From Candidatus Solirubrobacter pratensis (GTDB taxonomy: Bacteria > Actinomycetota > Thermoleophilia > Solirubrobacterales > Solirubrobacteraceae), in NCBI RefSeq assembly GCF_000425945.1, contig NZ_AUEK01000003.1:1-64000 (forward strand): a stretch of 64,000 nucleotides of DNA. The letters are read 5' to 3'. The position numbers and the translations under genes are program-made. Under the pieces are notes generated by a model. It saw only the letters and a program-made list of their open reading frames with translations, made no database searches and was not told the DNA's origin. The stretch's first letter is position 1. Each line of letters begins with the position of its first letter. Positions 45,025 to 53,723 of the stretch are shown piece after piece.

Positions 45025-46277
45025 GTCGTTCCATCCAGTGCATCATCGGCGTCCTGCTCGCGCTCTCACTGGCGGCCTGCGGCAGCAAGGGCGAGGAGTC
45101 GGGCGGCGGCGGGAACGCGACCGGATCGGTCAAGACCGGTCCGGGGGTGACCGACAAGACGATCACGCTGGGGCTCCTCACCGACCTGTCCGGCGTGTTC
45201 GCGCCGCTCGGGAAGCCGATCGTCCAGTCGACCCAGCTCTACTGGAAGGAGCGCAACGCCCAGGGCGGCGTGTGCAACCGCACGGTCAAGCTCGTGGTCA
45301 AGGACCATGGCTACGACCCGCAGAAGGCGGTCGTGCAGTACCGCGAGATGGCGAGCGGCGTCGCCGGGTTGCAACAGCTGCTGGGGTCGCCGATCACCGC
45401 CGCGCTGCTGCCCACGCTCAAGTCGGACAAGATGCTGGCGCTGCTCGCCGCGTGGCCGTCGTCGCTGCTCCCCAACGACAACATCGTCATCACCGGCACG
45501 ACGTACGACGTCGAGATGATCAACGGGCTCGAGTACCTGCTCCAGAAGGGCAAGCTCAAGCAAGGGGACAAGATCGGGCACGTCTACTTCGAGGGCGAGT
45601 ACGGCGAGAACGGCCTGAAGGGCTCCAAGTACTTCGCTTCCAAGCACGGCATGACGGTCGTCGAGCAGAAGATCAAGGCGACCGACGAGGACATGTCCGG
45701 CCAGGTCGCCGCGCTCAAGCGCGCGGGCGTCAAGGCGATCGCCGTGACCACCGCGCCGACGCAGCTGGCGTCGCTCGCGGGCATCGGCGCGGCGCAGGGA
45801 CTCAAGGTCCCGATCCTCGGCAACAACCCGACCTACGACCCCGCGCTGCTGAACACGCCCGCGGCCAAGGCGCTGAAGTCCAACGCCTACATCGTCACCT
45901 CGATCGCGACGTTCAACCTCGACAAGCCCGCCGTCAAGAAGACCTCCGCCGACTTCGAGAAGGCGTATCCGAAGGCGCTCCCGAAGGCCTCGGTGCCGTT
46001 CGGCAATGCGCAGTCGAGGCTGATGGACGAGATCCTCGGCAAGGCGTGCGAGAACAAGGACCTGAGCCGGCAGGGCCTCGTCACGGCCGCCCACCAACTG
46101 TCCGGTGTGGACATGGGTGGGCTGACCGCCGCGCCGCTGGACTACACGAAGCCGGGGCAACCGTCGGAGCGGGCGGTCTACATCACGCGACCGGCAAATG
46201 TCCCGGGCGGTCTGCAGGCCGATCCGGAGACCTACGAGTCAGACACGGCCAAGAACTACGACGTCGGCGCCCAGTAG
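45021..46277 (+). CDS. livK: LivK-type periplasmic substrate-binding lipoprotein
   Basis: A 418-residue Leu/Ile/Val-binding-protein-like receptor. Lipoprotein signal MSRSIQCIIGVLLALSLAAC with Cys20 in LAAC, then a Gly-rich tether. The Periplasmic_BP_6 fold is evident: DKTITLGLLTDLSGVFAPLG, LLGSPITAALLPTL, IGHVYFEGEYGENGLKGSKY, KAIAVTTAPTQLASLAGIGA, LGNNPTYDPALLNTPAAKAL. A strong ribosome site (AAGGAGAAGG) precedes ATG 45021. As the last gene of livFG-livH-livM-livK it defines a complete importer. Ligand class cannot be fixed; the missing motif pattern for Leu/Ile/Val leaves aromatic or amide ligands possible. Confidence 0.92.
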   Translation: MSRSIQCIIGVLLALSLAACGSKGEESGGGGNATGSVKTGPGVTDKTITLGLLTDLSGVFAPLGKPIVQSTQLYWKERNAQGGVCNRTVKLVVKDHGYDPQKAVVQYREMASGVAGLQQLLGSPITAALLPTLKSDKMLALLAAWPSSLLPNDNIVITGTTYDVEMINGLEYLLQKGKLKQGDKIGHVYFEGEYGENGLKGSKYFASKHGMTVVEQKIKATDEDMSGQVAALKRAGVKAIAVTTAPTQLASLAGIGAAQGLKVPILGNNPTYDPALLNTPAAKALKSNAYIVTSIATFNLDKPAVKKTSADFEKAYPKALPKASVPFGNAQSRLMDEILGKACENKDLSRQGLVTAAHQLSGVDMGGLTAAPLDYTKPGQPSERAVYITRPANVPGGLQADPETYESDTAKNYDVGAQ

Positions 46278-46411
46278 CGCGCCTCGGCCGGCAATGCGGC
46301 GCGAGCGACCAGCGTCGCGACGCGCCGCACGCCGGCCTGCGGTCCTGTCACGTGAGATGAGCAGCGGCCCGGCCACTGATACCGACATGGGCGAGGCGTA
46401 GCGTTCGAGCC

Positions 46412-46693
46412 ATGGACGAACGCGCACGGCGGGTGAGCGAGCTGCTGCACGAGGTCGGAGAGGTCCACCACGCCGTGTACCGCATCACCGACGGCGCCGA
46501 CGAGGACTGGGCGTCGTTCTACGCCGACTGGCTGACGCGCCATTCGGAGCTGGGCGACGTGCTCGGTGCGCTGCCGGTCCGCAGCCAGCTGGTGCACGCG
46601 CTGGTCGAATGCGACCGCGACTACACGGCCGGCGCGCCCGCGGAGCGCTGGGAGGACTGGTACGCGGGCCGGCTCATCGAGCGCTTCGGGTGA
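46412..46693 (+). CDS. Small conserved hypothetical protein
   Basis: A 93-residue acidic, Trp-rich soluble protein: MDERARRVSELLHEVGEVHH, AVYRITDGADEDWASFYADW, LTRHSELGDVLGALPVRSQL, VHALVECDRDYTAGAPAERW. Helical, without membrane or metal motifs. Similar small proteins of unknown function are recalled from actinobacteria. Its 3' end overlaps the long tail of the phosphoesterase frame on the other strand; that tail, not this gene, is the likely artefact. Confidence 0.75.
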   Translation: MDERARRVSELLHEVGEVHHAVYRITDGADEDWASFYADWLTRHSELGDVLGALPVRSQLVHALVECDRDYTAGAPAERWEDWYAGRLIERFG

Positions 46694-48543
46694 GCCGGTC
46701 CGCCAGTTCCGTTGCACGGCAATCCGACGCGCCATGACGCCCGGTGGCTGATCGAGCGGATGCCCCGAGGGCGTCCGCGCGATCCGGCGAGGGCTTGGCC
46801 GCTGCGCCCCGGATCCCGGCGCCCCGCCGCGGGTGGTTCCGCGCGGCGGCGCGGTCCGGCGCGGGCCTGGCCGCTCGGCCGCGGGTCCCGGCGCGCCGCC
46901 GCGGGTCGTTCCGCGCGGCTGCGCGGTCCGGCGAGGGCCTGGCCGCTCGGCCGCGGGTCCCGGCGCGCCGCCGCGGGTCGTTCCGCGCGGCTGCGCGGGA
47001 TCTCTAAGATCGACGTCGTGTCGTGCGAGGCGTGATCGACGACGAGCTTGCGCCGCAGCCCGGGAGCCAGGATCAGTGCCGGGATGCGCGTCCCCGGGCC
47101 CATCGCGTCGCTCGGGCCGGGCGTCGCGCCGCCCTGCCCTGGCGGGGGCACGTGGTCCCACTGGCCGCCGAACTCGTCGTAGGTCACCACGACCATCGTG
47201 TCCTTCGCGCAGCGGGAGCCCTCGATGCGCTTCAGCAGCGAGACGAGGTGGTCGGAGCCGGTGTGCTCGCTCGCGTAGCCGGGATGCTCGTTCTCGGCGC
47301 CGATCGGCTTCACGAAGCTGACCGGCTTCAGGCGGCAGCTGTGCTTCGAGCCGGCCGCGAGCGCGGTGAACTCCGCCTCGTCGCGGAGGTGGTGAGCGCG
47401 CATGGCCGTGCCGGGCGCGAAGCTCGCGAAGTAGTTCAGCGGCTGATGGTGGAACTGGAAGAGCTTGTCCGGGCAGTTCGGGTAGACGGCCGTGGCGAGC
47501 GCGCCCGGGTCCGAGCAGGCCGGGCCGTGGCCGTTCGTCCAGCCGGGCGCGCCGACGTCGCCGGCGGCGTTGGACCAGCCGCCCGAGTACCACGCCCAGC
47601 CGATGCCCTTGGCGCTGAGCCGGTCGCCGATCGTCGCGCCCTTCTGCGGCGGGAGCCGGCGCGCGTCGGCGGTGCCCGGCGCGTAGGGCTGGTACGCCGG
47701 CTGGCTCGTGTTGACCGCGTAGTCGCCGCACGTCACGCCCGCCGGAGCGGGGCAGGCCTGCGTCAGCGCGCCGTCCTTGACCGGGCCCGTGGCGGTGTAG
47801 AGCGGGTAGCTCGTCGGCATCCCGTTCGCGTCGACCAGCGAATGCTGATCGTTCGCGCCGCCGTCCTTGGCCGCACCGTAGAACACGGGCGACGCGGCGG
47901 CGACGAGCCACTGGTGGTTGAGGAACGAGCCGCCGAACGCGGCCTGGAAGAAGCGATCGGCGATCGCGTAGCGCGGATGGCGGCGCGCGTGCAGGTACTC
48001 GTAGATCGGCAGCCGGCGCGTGTCGTAGTGGCCCATCGTCAGCCCGACGGCGTCCGAGCCGGTCACGTAGCGATCCTGCTTGCCGCCGTGCAGCTGGTAG
48101 CGCTCCTGGTAGTAGCGGTGGACGAGGTCGCGCGTGCAGCCGCCGGGGAGGCCGCTGCCCTTCGCCACGCCGTTGGCGGCGGACGCGCCCGGCGCCGGGC
48201 AGCTCTTGTCCTCCGGCCCGATGTAGTCCTCGATCCGGAACGGGGCGTTCGGGAAGTGGCTTGCGAACGCCTCGCCCGTGCACGCCGCGGTGAGCGGCGG
48301 GGACGTCAGATTGACGTCGGCCTGCGGCAGGCACCTGTACGGCGCGCCGGCCTGGTTCACCTGACGCGTGGCGCGCAGCCCGTCGACCTTCTCCCAGCCG
48401 CCGTAGAGATTGTCGAAGGAGTGGTTCTCCTCATAGATGACGACGACGTGGCCGATCCGGCCCAGGCCTTGGCCGGCCAGGGCCGCCGGCGCGGCGAGCA
48501 GAGCCGCCGCGAGGGTGCCGCATAACAGGACGAACGCGCGCAT
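46621..48543 (-). CDS. Secreted phosphoesterase (PLC/AcpA-like), C-terminus replaced by repeats
   Basis: A phosphoesterase-family protein (phospholipase C/acid phosphatase-like). Signal peptide: MRAFVLLCGTLAAALLAAPA, cleavage after ALA. Catalytic landmarks: VVVIYEENHSFDNLYGGWEK near the N-terminus, FFQAAFGGSFLNHQWLVAAA, and VVTYDEFGGQWDHVPPPGQG near residue 460. The native domain runs to about residue 513 (HASHDTTSILEI, position 47003); family members continue there with a short RFGL-type end. Instead the frame enters the 72-bp repeat array and gives a tail of 24-residue repeats (RSRAERPAAARRDPRPSGQA-like) and then reads antisense of the neighbouring gene to 46621. The enzyme core may still fold, as the catalytic part is complete. 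Confidence 0.8.
   Translation of the reverse strand: MRAFVLLCGTLAAALLAAPAALAGQGLGRIGHVVVIYEENHSFDNLYGGWEKVDGLRATRQVNQAGAPYRCLPQADVNLTSPPLTAACTGEAFASHFPNAPFRIEDYIGPEDKSCPAPGASAANGVAKGSGLPGGCTRDLVHRYYQERYQLHGGKQDRYVTGSDAVGLTMGHYDTRRLPIYEYLHARRHPRYAIADRFFQAAFGGSFLNHQWLVAAASPVFYGAAKDGGANDQHSLVDANGMPTSYPLYTATGPVKDGALTQACPAPAGVTCGDYAVNTSQPAYQPYAPGTADARRLPPQKGATIGDRLSAKGIGWAWYSGGWSNAAGDVGAPGWTNGHGPACSDPGALATAVYPNCPDKLFQFHHQPLNYFASFAPGTAMRAHHLRDEAEFTALAAGSKHSCRLKPVSFVKPIGAENEHPGYASEHTGSDHLVSLLKRIEGSRCAKDTMVVVTYDEFGGQWDHVPPPGQGGATPGPSDAMGPGTRIPALILAPGLRRKLVVDHASHDTTSILEIPRSRAERPAAARRDPRPSGQALAGPRSRAERPAAARRDPRPSGQARAGPRRRAEPPAAGRRDPGRSGQALAGSRGRPRGIRSISHRASWRVGLPCNGTGGPAHPKRSMSRPAYQSSQRSAGAPAV
46781..46996. 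repeat. 72-bp GC-rich tandem repeat array, three units
   Basis: Units start at 46781, 46853 and 46925 with an exact 72-bp period (216 bp). Each contains TCCGGCG.GGGC.TGGCCGCT, CCCGGCGC and CCGCCGCGGGT.GTTCCGCG. The same unit family occurs seven times at 56537-57030. The 72-bp length is divisible by 3 and no stops occur, so all frames stay open. It abuts the 3' end of the phosphoesterase gene. Confidence 0.9.
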
Positions 48544-48589
48544 GATCGACCTCCGTCGTGGACCTGGCGGGCGATCGTACCCTCAGGGG

Positions 48590-49357
48590 GTGCCCGAGGG
48601 CGACACCATCCACTACGCGGCCAATCGGATCCGGCCCGTGCTCGAGGGTCGCGTCCCGGACGAGCTGGCCACGCCGCATCCGCGCTTCGGGCGCGACCGC
48701 TGGCCGGAGCGGCTGGGCGGGCGCGCGGTGACGAGCGTCGACGCGCTCGGCAAGCACCTGTTCCTGCGCTTCGAAGGCGCGCTGGTGATCCACTCGCACC
48801 TGCGCTTGACCGGCAAGTGGCGCGTGCGCGACGCGGGCGAGCCGCGACCGCCGCGCACGTGGCTGGCCCTGCGCCGCGGCGACCGCCAGGTGCTGCAGCT
48901 CGGCGGCCCGGTGCTCGAGCTGATGACCGAGTCGCGCACGCGGCTGGATCAGCGCATCGCGGGCCTCGGACCCGACATCCTGGCCGGAGTATTCGACGAG
49001 GAACGGTTCCTGCGGCGCCTGCGCGGCGACGACCCGACGCGCCCGATCGGGGACGCCCTGATCGACCAGCGCACGATCGCCGGCATCGGCAACCTGTGGA
49101 AGGCCGAGGGCTGCTTCGCGGCCGCGATCGACCCGTGGCGGCGCACCGGCGACGTCTCCGACGAGGAGGCGCTGGCGATCGTGCACGCCTGCCGCCCGGG
49201 CATGCAGGAGTCGGCGGCGAGCGGGATGCAGGAGCGGTTCAGGACGATCTACGGCCGCGCGGGCCAACCGTGCCCGCGCTGCGGCGCGACGATCCAGGCG
49301 CGCGGGCAATGGGACGACAACCGGAGGACGTATTGGTGCCCGAGCTGCCAGCACTGA
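48590..49357 (+). CDS. nei: Endonuclease VIII-type DNA glycosylase (Fpg/Nei family)
   Basis: A 255-residue base-excision repair enzyme. GTG 48590 gives the N-terminus [20 protein letters not shown]; after Met removal Pro1 and Glu2 are the catalytic nucleophile and acid, and PEGDT identifies the Nei rather than the Fpg branch. The H2TH region is [20 protein letters not shown] with the conserved Asn. The C-terminal zinc finger is [20 protein letters not shown], then CPSCQ. It removes oxidised pyrimidines and cuts the abasic strand. The next gene starts inside its last codons. Confidence 0.93.
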   Translation: MPEGDTIHYAANRIRPVLEGRVPDELATPHPRFGRDRWPERLGGRAVTSVDALGKHLFLRFEGALVIHSHLRLTGKWRVRDAGEPRPPRTWLALRRGDRQVLQLGGPVLELMTESRTRLDQRIAGLGPDILAGVFDEERFLRRLRGDDPTRPIGDALIDQRTIAGIGNLWKAEGCFAAAIDPWRRTGDVSDEEALAIVHACRPGMQESAASGMQERFRTIYGRAGQPCPRCGATIQARGQWDDNRRTYWCPSCQH

Positions 49358-50061
49358 GGCGCGTCGGCCACAAGGGCGCGGACCTGATCGTGCCGGGCAA
49401 CACGCCCGCGTCGTTCGACGCCGCGCTCCGGGCCGGCGTGGACATGATCGAGTTCGACGTCCTGCCCGAGCGCCACGAAGGCCCGGACCACGGCCGGCTG
49501 CTGCTCGCGCACGACTACTCGATCGACCTCGGCGGCGCGCCGACGCTCGAGGACGGGCTCGCCCACCTCGCGTCCGCCCCGTTCGACGGCGTCGAGCTCG
49601 ACGTGGACCTCAAGCTGCCCGGCTACGAGCAGCGCGTCGTGGCCGCGCTGCAGGAGCACGGCCTCGTCGAGCGCACGCTGATCTCCTCCAACTGGATGCG
49701 CTCACTGGTGGCGATCCGGGCGCTGGAGCCGCGGCTGCGGCTCGGATGGTCGGTCCCGCGCGTCAAGCGCGACTGGACCGCCTCCACGCTGACCAGGCTG
49801 CCCGCCTACGTCGGGATCCAGGTCGTGCGCCGGCGGCTGCCGGGCCTCGTGCGCCGCCACATGGCGGCGGGCCGCTGCGACGCGCTGATGGCCCACTGGC
49901 TGATGGTCACGCCCCCGCTCGTGGACGCCGTCCGCGACGCGGGCGGGGAGCTCTACGTGTGGACGGTCGACGAGCTGCCGCGCATCGGCAGCCTGCGGAC
50001 GCTCGGCGTCACCGGGGTCATCACGAACGACCCGCGGCTGTTCGCATATCTCAATCCGTAA
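49336..50061 (+). CDS. Glycerophosphodiester phosphodiesterase
   Basis: A 241-residue GDPD TIM-barrel. GTG 49336 overlaps the nei end by 22 bases. Active-site residues are seen in [20 protein letters not shown] (usually RGH, here VGHKG), [13 protein letters not shown] (E and D metal ligands), LLLAHDYS (His), [14 protein letters not shown], and the terminal [14 protein letters not shown] ... GVITNDPRL. It hydrolyses glycerophosphodiesters to glycerol-3-phosphate and alcohol. No signal peptide, so cytoplasmic. Confidence 0.88.
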   Translation: MPELPALRRVGHKGADLIVPGNTPASFDAALRAGVDMIEFDVLPERHEGPDHGRLLLAHDYSIDLGGAPTLEDGLAHLASAPFDGVELDVDLKLPGYEQRVVAALQEHGLVERTLISSNWMRSLVAIRALEPRLRLGWSVPRVKRDWTASTLTRLPAYVGIQVVRRRLPGLVRRHMAAGRCDALMAHWLMVTPPLVDAVRDAGGELYVWTVDELPRIGSLRTLGVTGVITNDPRLFAYLNP

Positions 50062-50107
50062 CCCCCGTGATCGAACCGGGGTCGCCCGCAGGGCGAGAGC
50101 CGGGCGA

Positions 50108-50593
50108 TCAGCTCCCGAGCGTGCAGGTGGCCACCGAGTAGCTCGCCGGGTCGGCCCCGGCGCTCGAGCGGTGGCCCGGTTCCGTCGGCAGCTCGGCCTG
50201 GCGCACGACGGTCGCGCCCTTGCGCCAGCGCAGCTGCACCATCCCGCGCAGGACCACGGGCGAGCTCGGGTGCGCGAACGAGAAGCTCCAGCCCGATTCC
50301 GCCGGCAGCCCGCTTGCGATCCCGGCCCGCTGCCAGCCCGAACTCGCGCCCTTCACGTCCTGCCACCCGTCGTCGCCCTTGTACTGCACGCGGAAGCGCA
50401 TCGCCATGTGCGCTCCCTTCGGCGTGCCGGGCATCGACGCGCGGATGCCGATCGTGTCGGGACGCTTGAGGGTGTCGCACAGGTTGACCGTGGCCCACTG
50501 CGCGGGCGGGGGCTGCTTGGCCGAGGCGACGGACGGCGCCAGGACGGCGATGATCGCGGCTGTGAGGACGGCAACTCGCATGGACGACCGCAT
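50108..50593 (-). CDS. Small secreted protein of unknown function
   Basis: About 161 residues. Start ATG 50593 or 50581; both give a signal peptide (MRVAVLTAAIIAVLAPSVAS-A). The mature part is a beta-rich domain: ATVNLCDTLKRPDTIGIRAS, MRFRVQYKGDDGWQDVKGAS, GMVQLRWRKGATVVRQAELP, ending TEPGHRSSAGADPASYSVAT and a last Cys (CTLGS) that could pair with the first. Such proteins are common and unnamed in Solirubrobacterales. It is divergent from the sigma-factor gene. Confidence 0.75.
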   Translation of the reverse strand: MRSSMRVAVLTAAIIAVLAPSVASAKQPPPAQWATVNLCDTLKRPDTIGIRASMPGTPKGAHMAMRFRVQYKGDDGWQDVKGASSGWQRAGIASGLPAESGWSFSFAHPSSPVVLRGMVQLRWRKGATVVRQAELPTEPGHRSSAGADPASYSVATCTLGS

Positions 50594-50620
50594 TAACACG
50601 CATACGGCGCGCGAGTTGTT

Positions 50621-51169
50621 GTGATGGATCCACAAGATGGCCGTAGTAGGGGTGTGACGGCAGCCATCGTCGACGAAGCCTCGCCCCGTACGCTCGACTT
50701 CGACGCGCTCTACCGCGCCGCGCGCGACGACGTGTACGCCTACGCGGCCACGCTGCTCTCCGACCGCGCGGCGGCCGAGGACGTCGCCGCCGCGGCGTTC
50801 GAGCGCGCCTACCGGCGCCGCGACCGCTACGACGCCCGCCGCGGCTCGCCGCGCGCGTGGCTGTTCGGCATCGCGCGCAACGCCGCGCTGGATGAGCTGC
50901 GCCGCCGCACGCGCGCGGCGAGCGCCGAGCTCCCGCCGCCCGCGGTCGAGCCGGACCCCGGCGAGGCGGCGGAGCTCGCCGTCCGCCGCGCGGCCGTCCG
51001 CACCGCGCTCGGCCGCCTTCCCGGGCGCGAGCGCGAGCTGATCGCGCTCAAGTACCACGCCGAGCTCTCCAACGCCGAGCTCGCCGCCGTGCTCGGAGTC
51101 AGCGTCTCGAACGCCGGCACGCTCGTGCACCGCGCCATGACCAAGCTCCGGGAGACCCTCGATGCCTGA
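50621..51169 (+). CDS. ECF-type RNA polymerase sigma factor
   Basis: A sigma-70 family ECF factor, up to 182 residues. GTG 50621, ATG 50624 or GTG 50654 may start it; the last gives the shortest conserved form. Region 2: FDALYRAARDDVYAYAATLL, AEDVAAAAFERAYRRRDRYD, PRAWLFGIARNAALDELRRR. Region 4: ALGRLPGRERELIALKYHAE, LSNAELAAVLGVSVSNAGTL, VHRAMTKLRETLD. The stop overlaps the next gene by eight bases, so the downstream membrane protein is probably its partner or anti-sigma. Confidence 0.92.
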   Translation: MMDPQDGRSRGVTAAIVDEASPRTLDFDALYRAARDDVYAYAATLLSDRAAAEDVAAAAFERAYRRRDRYDARRGSPRAWLFGIARNAALDELRRRTRAASAELPPPAVEPDPGEAAELAVRRAAVRTALGRLPGRERELIALKYHAELSNAELAAVLGVSVSNAGTLVHRAMTKLRETLDA

Positions 51170-52178
51170 CCAGTTCGACCTCGAGGCCTTGGTCCGCGAG
51201 ACCCGCCCCGCGCCCGACCCGCGCTGGACCGGCCGGATGGACCGGCGCGTCGCCGAGGGCTTCCTGAAGCCGCCGCGCCGGCACCGATGGGAATCGTTGC
51301 GCGGCGGGATCCTCGCGGCCGGCGCGGCCGCCTCGGTGATCGCGGTGCTCGTGCTGATCATCGGCGTCGCCTTGCGGTCCGGCGGGGGCGACGACGTGTC
51401 CTCGAGCTCGGGCGGCAGCTCGACCGCGGCCCGCAAGGCCGTGCCACCCGGGCGCCCCACGAGCGACTCGGCGGGCTCCGCGGGCGCCGTCGCCCCGCAG
51501 GAGCGCGACGTGATCCGCAGCGTGTCGCTGACGCTCTCGACCACCCGCGCGGACGTCGAGGGGGTCAGCGACCAAGTCATCCGCGTCGCCGACACGCTCG
51601 GCGGCTACGTGCAGAACAGCTCGATCACCGCCCGCCAGAGCGCCGACATCACGCTGCGGATCCCGTCCGCGAAGCTCCAGCAGGCGCTGGCCCAGCTCTC
51701 GCGGCTCGCCCATGTCCGCTCGCGGACGCAGGAGGCGCAGGACGTGACCGACCAGCGCTCCGCGCTCGAGGCCCGCGTCCGCGACGCGCGCGCCTACCGC
51801 GACTCGCTGCGCAACCGGCTCGCCCGCGCCACGAGCGACCGCGAGGCGTCGAGCCTGCGCGGCCGGCTCGCGCGGGCCGAGCGGACGCTGCGCGCGCGCG
51901 AGCGCGACGTCGCCCAGCTCGCGCGCGAGACGTCGTACGCCACGCTCGACGTGCGCGTGCGCGGGGACCGCTCGAGCGGCGCGGCGCCGGCGCCGGCCGG
52001 CCGCTGGACCACGGGCGACGCGCTGCACGACGCGGGGCGGGTGCTCGAAGTCATCGCCGGCGTCGCGCTGATCGCGCTCGCGATCGCCGCGCCATTGGCG
52101 CTGCTCGCGGCCGCGGCGGCGCTCGTCGGGCGGATCCTCACCCGTCGCCGCAGGGAGCGAGCGCTGGAGCTCGCTTGA
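51162..52178 (+). CDS. DUF4349 membrane protein, probable partner of the sigma factor
   Basis: A 338-residue protein. Residues 1-45 are cytoplasmic (MPDQFDLEALVRETRPAPDP), followed by a membrane helix (GGILAAGAAASVIAVLVLII), a Ser/Gly-rich linker, a DUF4349 domain (ERDVIRSVSLTLSTTRADVE, YVQNSSITARQSADITLRIP, HVRSRTQEAQDVTDQRSALE with long coiled-coil heptads), and a final membrane helix before an Arg-rich end. The short cytoplasmic N-terminus after an ECF gene is the position of an anti-sigma region, but no ZAS motif is visible. Translationally coupled to the sigma gene. Confidence 0.85.
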   Translation: MPDQFDLEALVRETRPAPDPRWTGRMDRRVAEGFLKPPRRHRWESLRGGILAAGAAASVIAVLVLIIGVALRSGGGDDVSSSSGGSSTAARKAVPPGRPTSDSAGSAGAVAPQERDVIRSVSLTLSTTRADVEGVSDQVIRVADTLGGYVQNSSITARQSADITLRIPSAKLQQALAQLSRLAHVRSRTQEAQDVTDQRSALEARVRDARAYRDSLRNRLARATSDREASSLRGRLARAERTLRARERDVAQLARETSYATLDVRVRGDRSSGAAPAPAGRWTTGDALHDAGRVLEVIAGVALIALAIAAPLALLAAAAALVGRILTRRRRERALELA

Positions 52179-52214
52179 GGTTGCGAGTCGCCCGGGAGTG
52201 GTAATCCTCCGGGG

Positions 52215-52910
52215 ATGACGGCGAGCGCGCAGGACAGGGTGGGGCTGCTGGGCCGCGTGCCGATGTTCGCGGACCTCTCGGCCGACGACCTGGAACAGGT
52301 CGCCGACGTCGCGCATCCCCGGCGGTTCGCGGCGGGCGAGGTCGTCTTCCGCGAAGGCGACGCGTCGAACACGTGCTACATCGTCCGCTCCGGCCACGCG
52401 CGCGCGGTCCGCGAGCACGGCGACGGACGCCAGCTCGCGCTCGCCACGTTCGGGCCGGGCGACATCTTCGGCGAGCTCGCGATGTTCGACGACGAGCGGC
52501 GCTCCGCCACGGTCGAGGCGATCGAGCCGCTCGAGGTGCTGGGGATCATGGGCGCCGACATGCGGCGCGCGATGGAGCTCCGGCCGCAGCTCGCGATCGC
52601 GCTCGCCGCCGCGCTCTCGCGCCGCCTGCGCGCGACCAACGAGCGCCTCGCGAGCCAGTCGTTCCAGACCGTGCAGAGCCGCGTGGCGAACGTGCTCGGC
52701 CAGCTCGTGGAGCAGGCGCGCGCCGAGGGCGCCGCGAGCGCCGACGTCCCGATCACGGTCACCCAGGCCGAGGTCGCGCAGCTGGCCGGCTCCTCGCGCG
52801 AGTCCGCCTCGCGCTTCCTCGCCGTCCTGGAGCGCGCAGGCGTGATCTCGCAGGGGCGCGGGCGGCTGACCGTCCACGACCCGGACGCGCTCCGCAACTA
52901 TGTCTATTGA
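52215..52910 (+). CDS. Crp/Fnr-family transcriptional regulator
   Basis: A 231-residue cyclic-nucleotide-binding-type regulator. The effector domain has FADLSADDLEQVADVAHPRR, VVFREGDASNTCYIVRSGHA and the phosphate-cassette-like PGDIFGELAMFDDERRSATV, which is close to the Crp consensus, so cAMP or a similar ligand is possible. The C-terminal winged HTH reads VTQAEVAQLAGSSRESASRF. No Cys cluster of the Fnr type. Its stop overlaps the NUDIX start. Confidence 0.93.
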   Translation: MTASAQDRVGLLGRVPMFADLSADDLEQVADVAHPRRFAAGEVVFREGDASNTCYIVRSGHARAVREHGDGRQLALATFGPGDIFGELAMFDDERRSATVEAIEPLEVLGIMGADMRRAMELRPQLAIALAAALSRRLRATNERLASQSFQTVQSRVANVLGQLVEQARAEGAASADVPITVTQAEVAQLAGSSRESASRFLAVLERAGVISQGRGRLTVHDPDALRNYVY

Positions 52911-53313
52911 GCTCGAGACCTCCTACGGCGGCGTCGTCGTGCGCGGCGACGACGTGCTGGTGATCACGCCCGCCGGGCGGCACGTGACCGGGCTGCCGAA
53001 GGGCGGCCTGGAGGCGGGCGAGACGCCCGAGCAGGCGGCGGCGCGCGAGGTGCGCGAGGAGACGGGCGTGGAGGCGGCGGTGCGCGAGCCGCTCGGCGAC
53101 GTGCGCTACACGTACCGGCGCGACGGCCGGCGCGTGCGCAAGACCGTCCACTTCTTCCTCTGCGAGTACGTCGCGGGCTCGACCTCCGACCACGACCACG
53201 AGGTCGACGATGCGCGCTGGATCGCCATTTCCGGCGCCCGCCAGGAGCTGACGTACCCCGGGGAGCGGGCGCTGATCGACACGCTGTTGTCCAAGATGGC
53301 CTGCGGCCGCTAG
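52900..53313 (+). CDS. NUDIX hydrolase
   Basis: A 137-residue NUDIX protein. The NUDIX box is complete: GGLEAGETPEQAAAREVREE, TG. Flanking strands are ETSYGGVVVRGDDVLVITPA and TVHFFLCEYVAGSTSDHDHE. It would hydrolyse a nucleoside-diphosphate derivative (NTP, NDP-sugar or mutagenic nucleotide). ATG 52900 lies inside the end of the Crp gene, suggesting coexpression. Confidence 0.92.
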   Translation: MSIELETSYGGVVVRGDDVLVITPAGRHVTGLPKGGLEAGETPEQAAAREVREETGVEAAVREPLGDVRYTYRRDGRRVRKTVHFFLCEYVAGSTSDHDHEVDDARWIAISGARQELTYPGERALIDTLLSKMACGR

Positions 53314-53324
53314 TCTGCCGCCCC

Positions 53325-53723
53325 GTGCAGGTCCTCAACTTCTACTCGACGGTTTTCGCCGACCAGATGAAGCGCGGCCGCAAGACGGCCACGATCCGCC
53401 TCGGCGACAAGCGGCATAAGTACCGCAAGAACCAGGTGGTCCTCGTCACCGTCGGCTACCAGTACTCGCCGCGCGAGAAGCTCTTTCACGCGGTGATCGA
53501 CAACGTCGAGGTCAAGCGGGTGAAGGACCTCTCTCCGCGCGACATCGAGCACGACAACCCGGAGTTCCGCCGCACCGAGGAGCTGGTCCACTTCCTGGAG
53601 CAGATCTACGGGCGCGAGGTGGCGCTCGAGGACACGGTGACGGTCGTCCGGTTCTCCCAGATCGTCGAGAACCCGCCGGACTTCCAGGACCGCCTGCGCG
53701 GCGTCGGCGGCGCCCAGAACTAG
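53325..53723 (+). CDS. ASCH/PUA-like domain protein
   Basis: A 132-residue RNA-binding-like protein (GTG 53325). Landmarks of the ASCH fold: VFADQMKRGRKTATIRLGDK near the N-terminus, YRKNQVVLVTVGYQYSPREK, AVIDNVEVKRVKDLSPRDIE and DTVTVVRFSQIVENP. ASCH proteins bind nucleic acid or cleave modified nucleosides; the specific role is unknown. It follows the NUDIX gene by 11 bp. Confidence 0.85.
   Translation: MQVLNFYSTVFADQMKRGRKTATIRLGDKRHKYRKNQVVLVTVGYQYSPREKLFHAVIDNVEVKRVKDLSPRDIEHDNPEFRRTEELVHFLEQIYGREVALEDTVTVVRFSQIVENPPDFQDRLRGVGGAQN

Noticed and set aside
46707-46730. A 19-base match to the dehalogenase HGNPT codons (32242)
   Set aside because: Short, followed by unrelated sequence; probably chance in a high-GC genome rather than a gene remnant.
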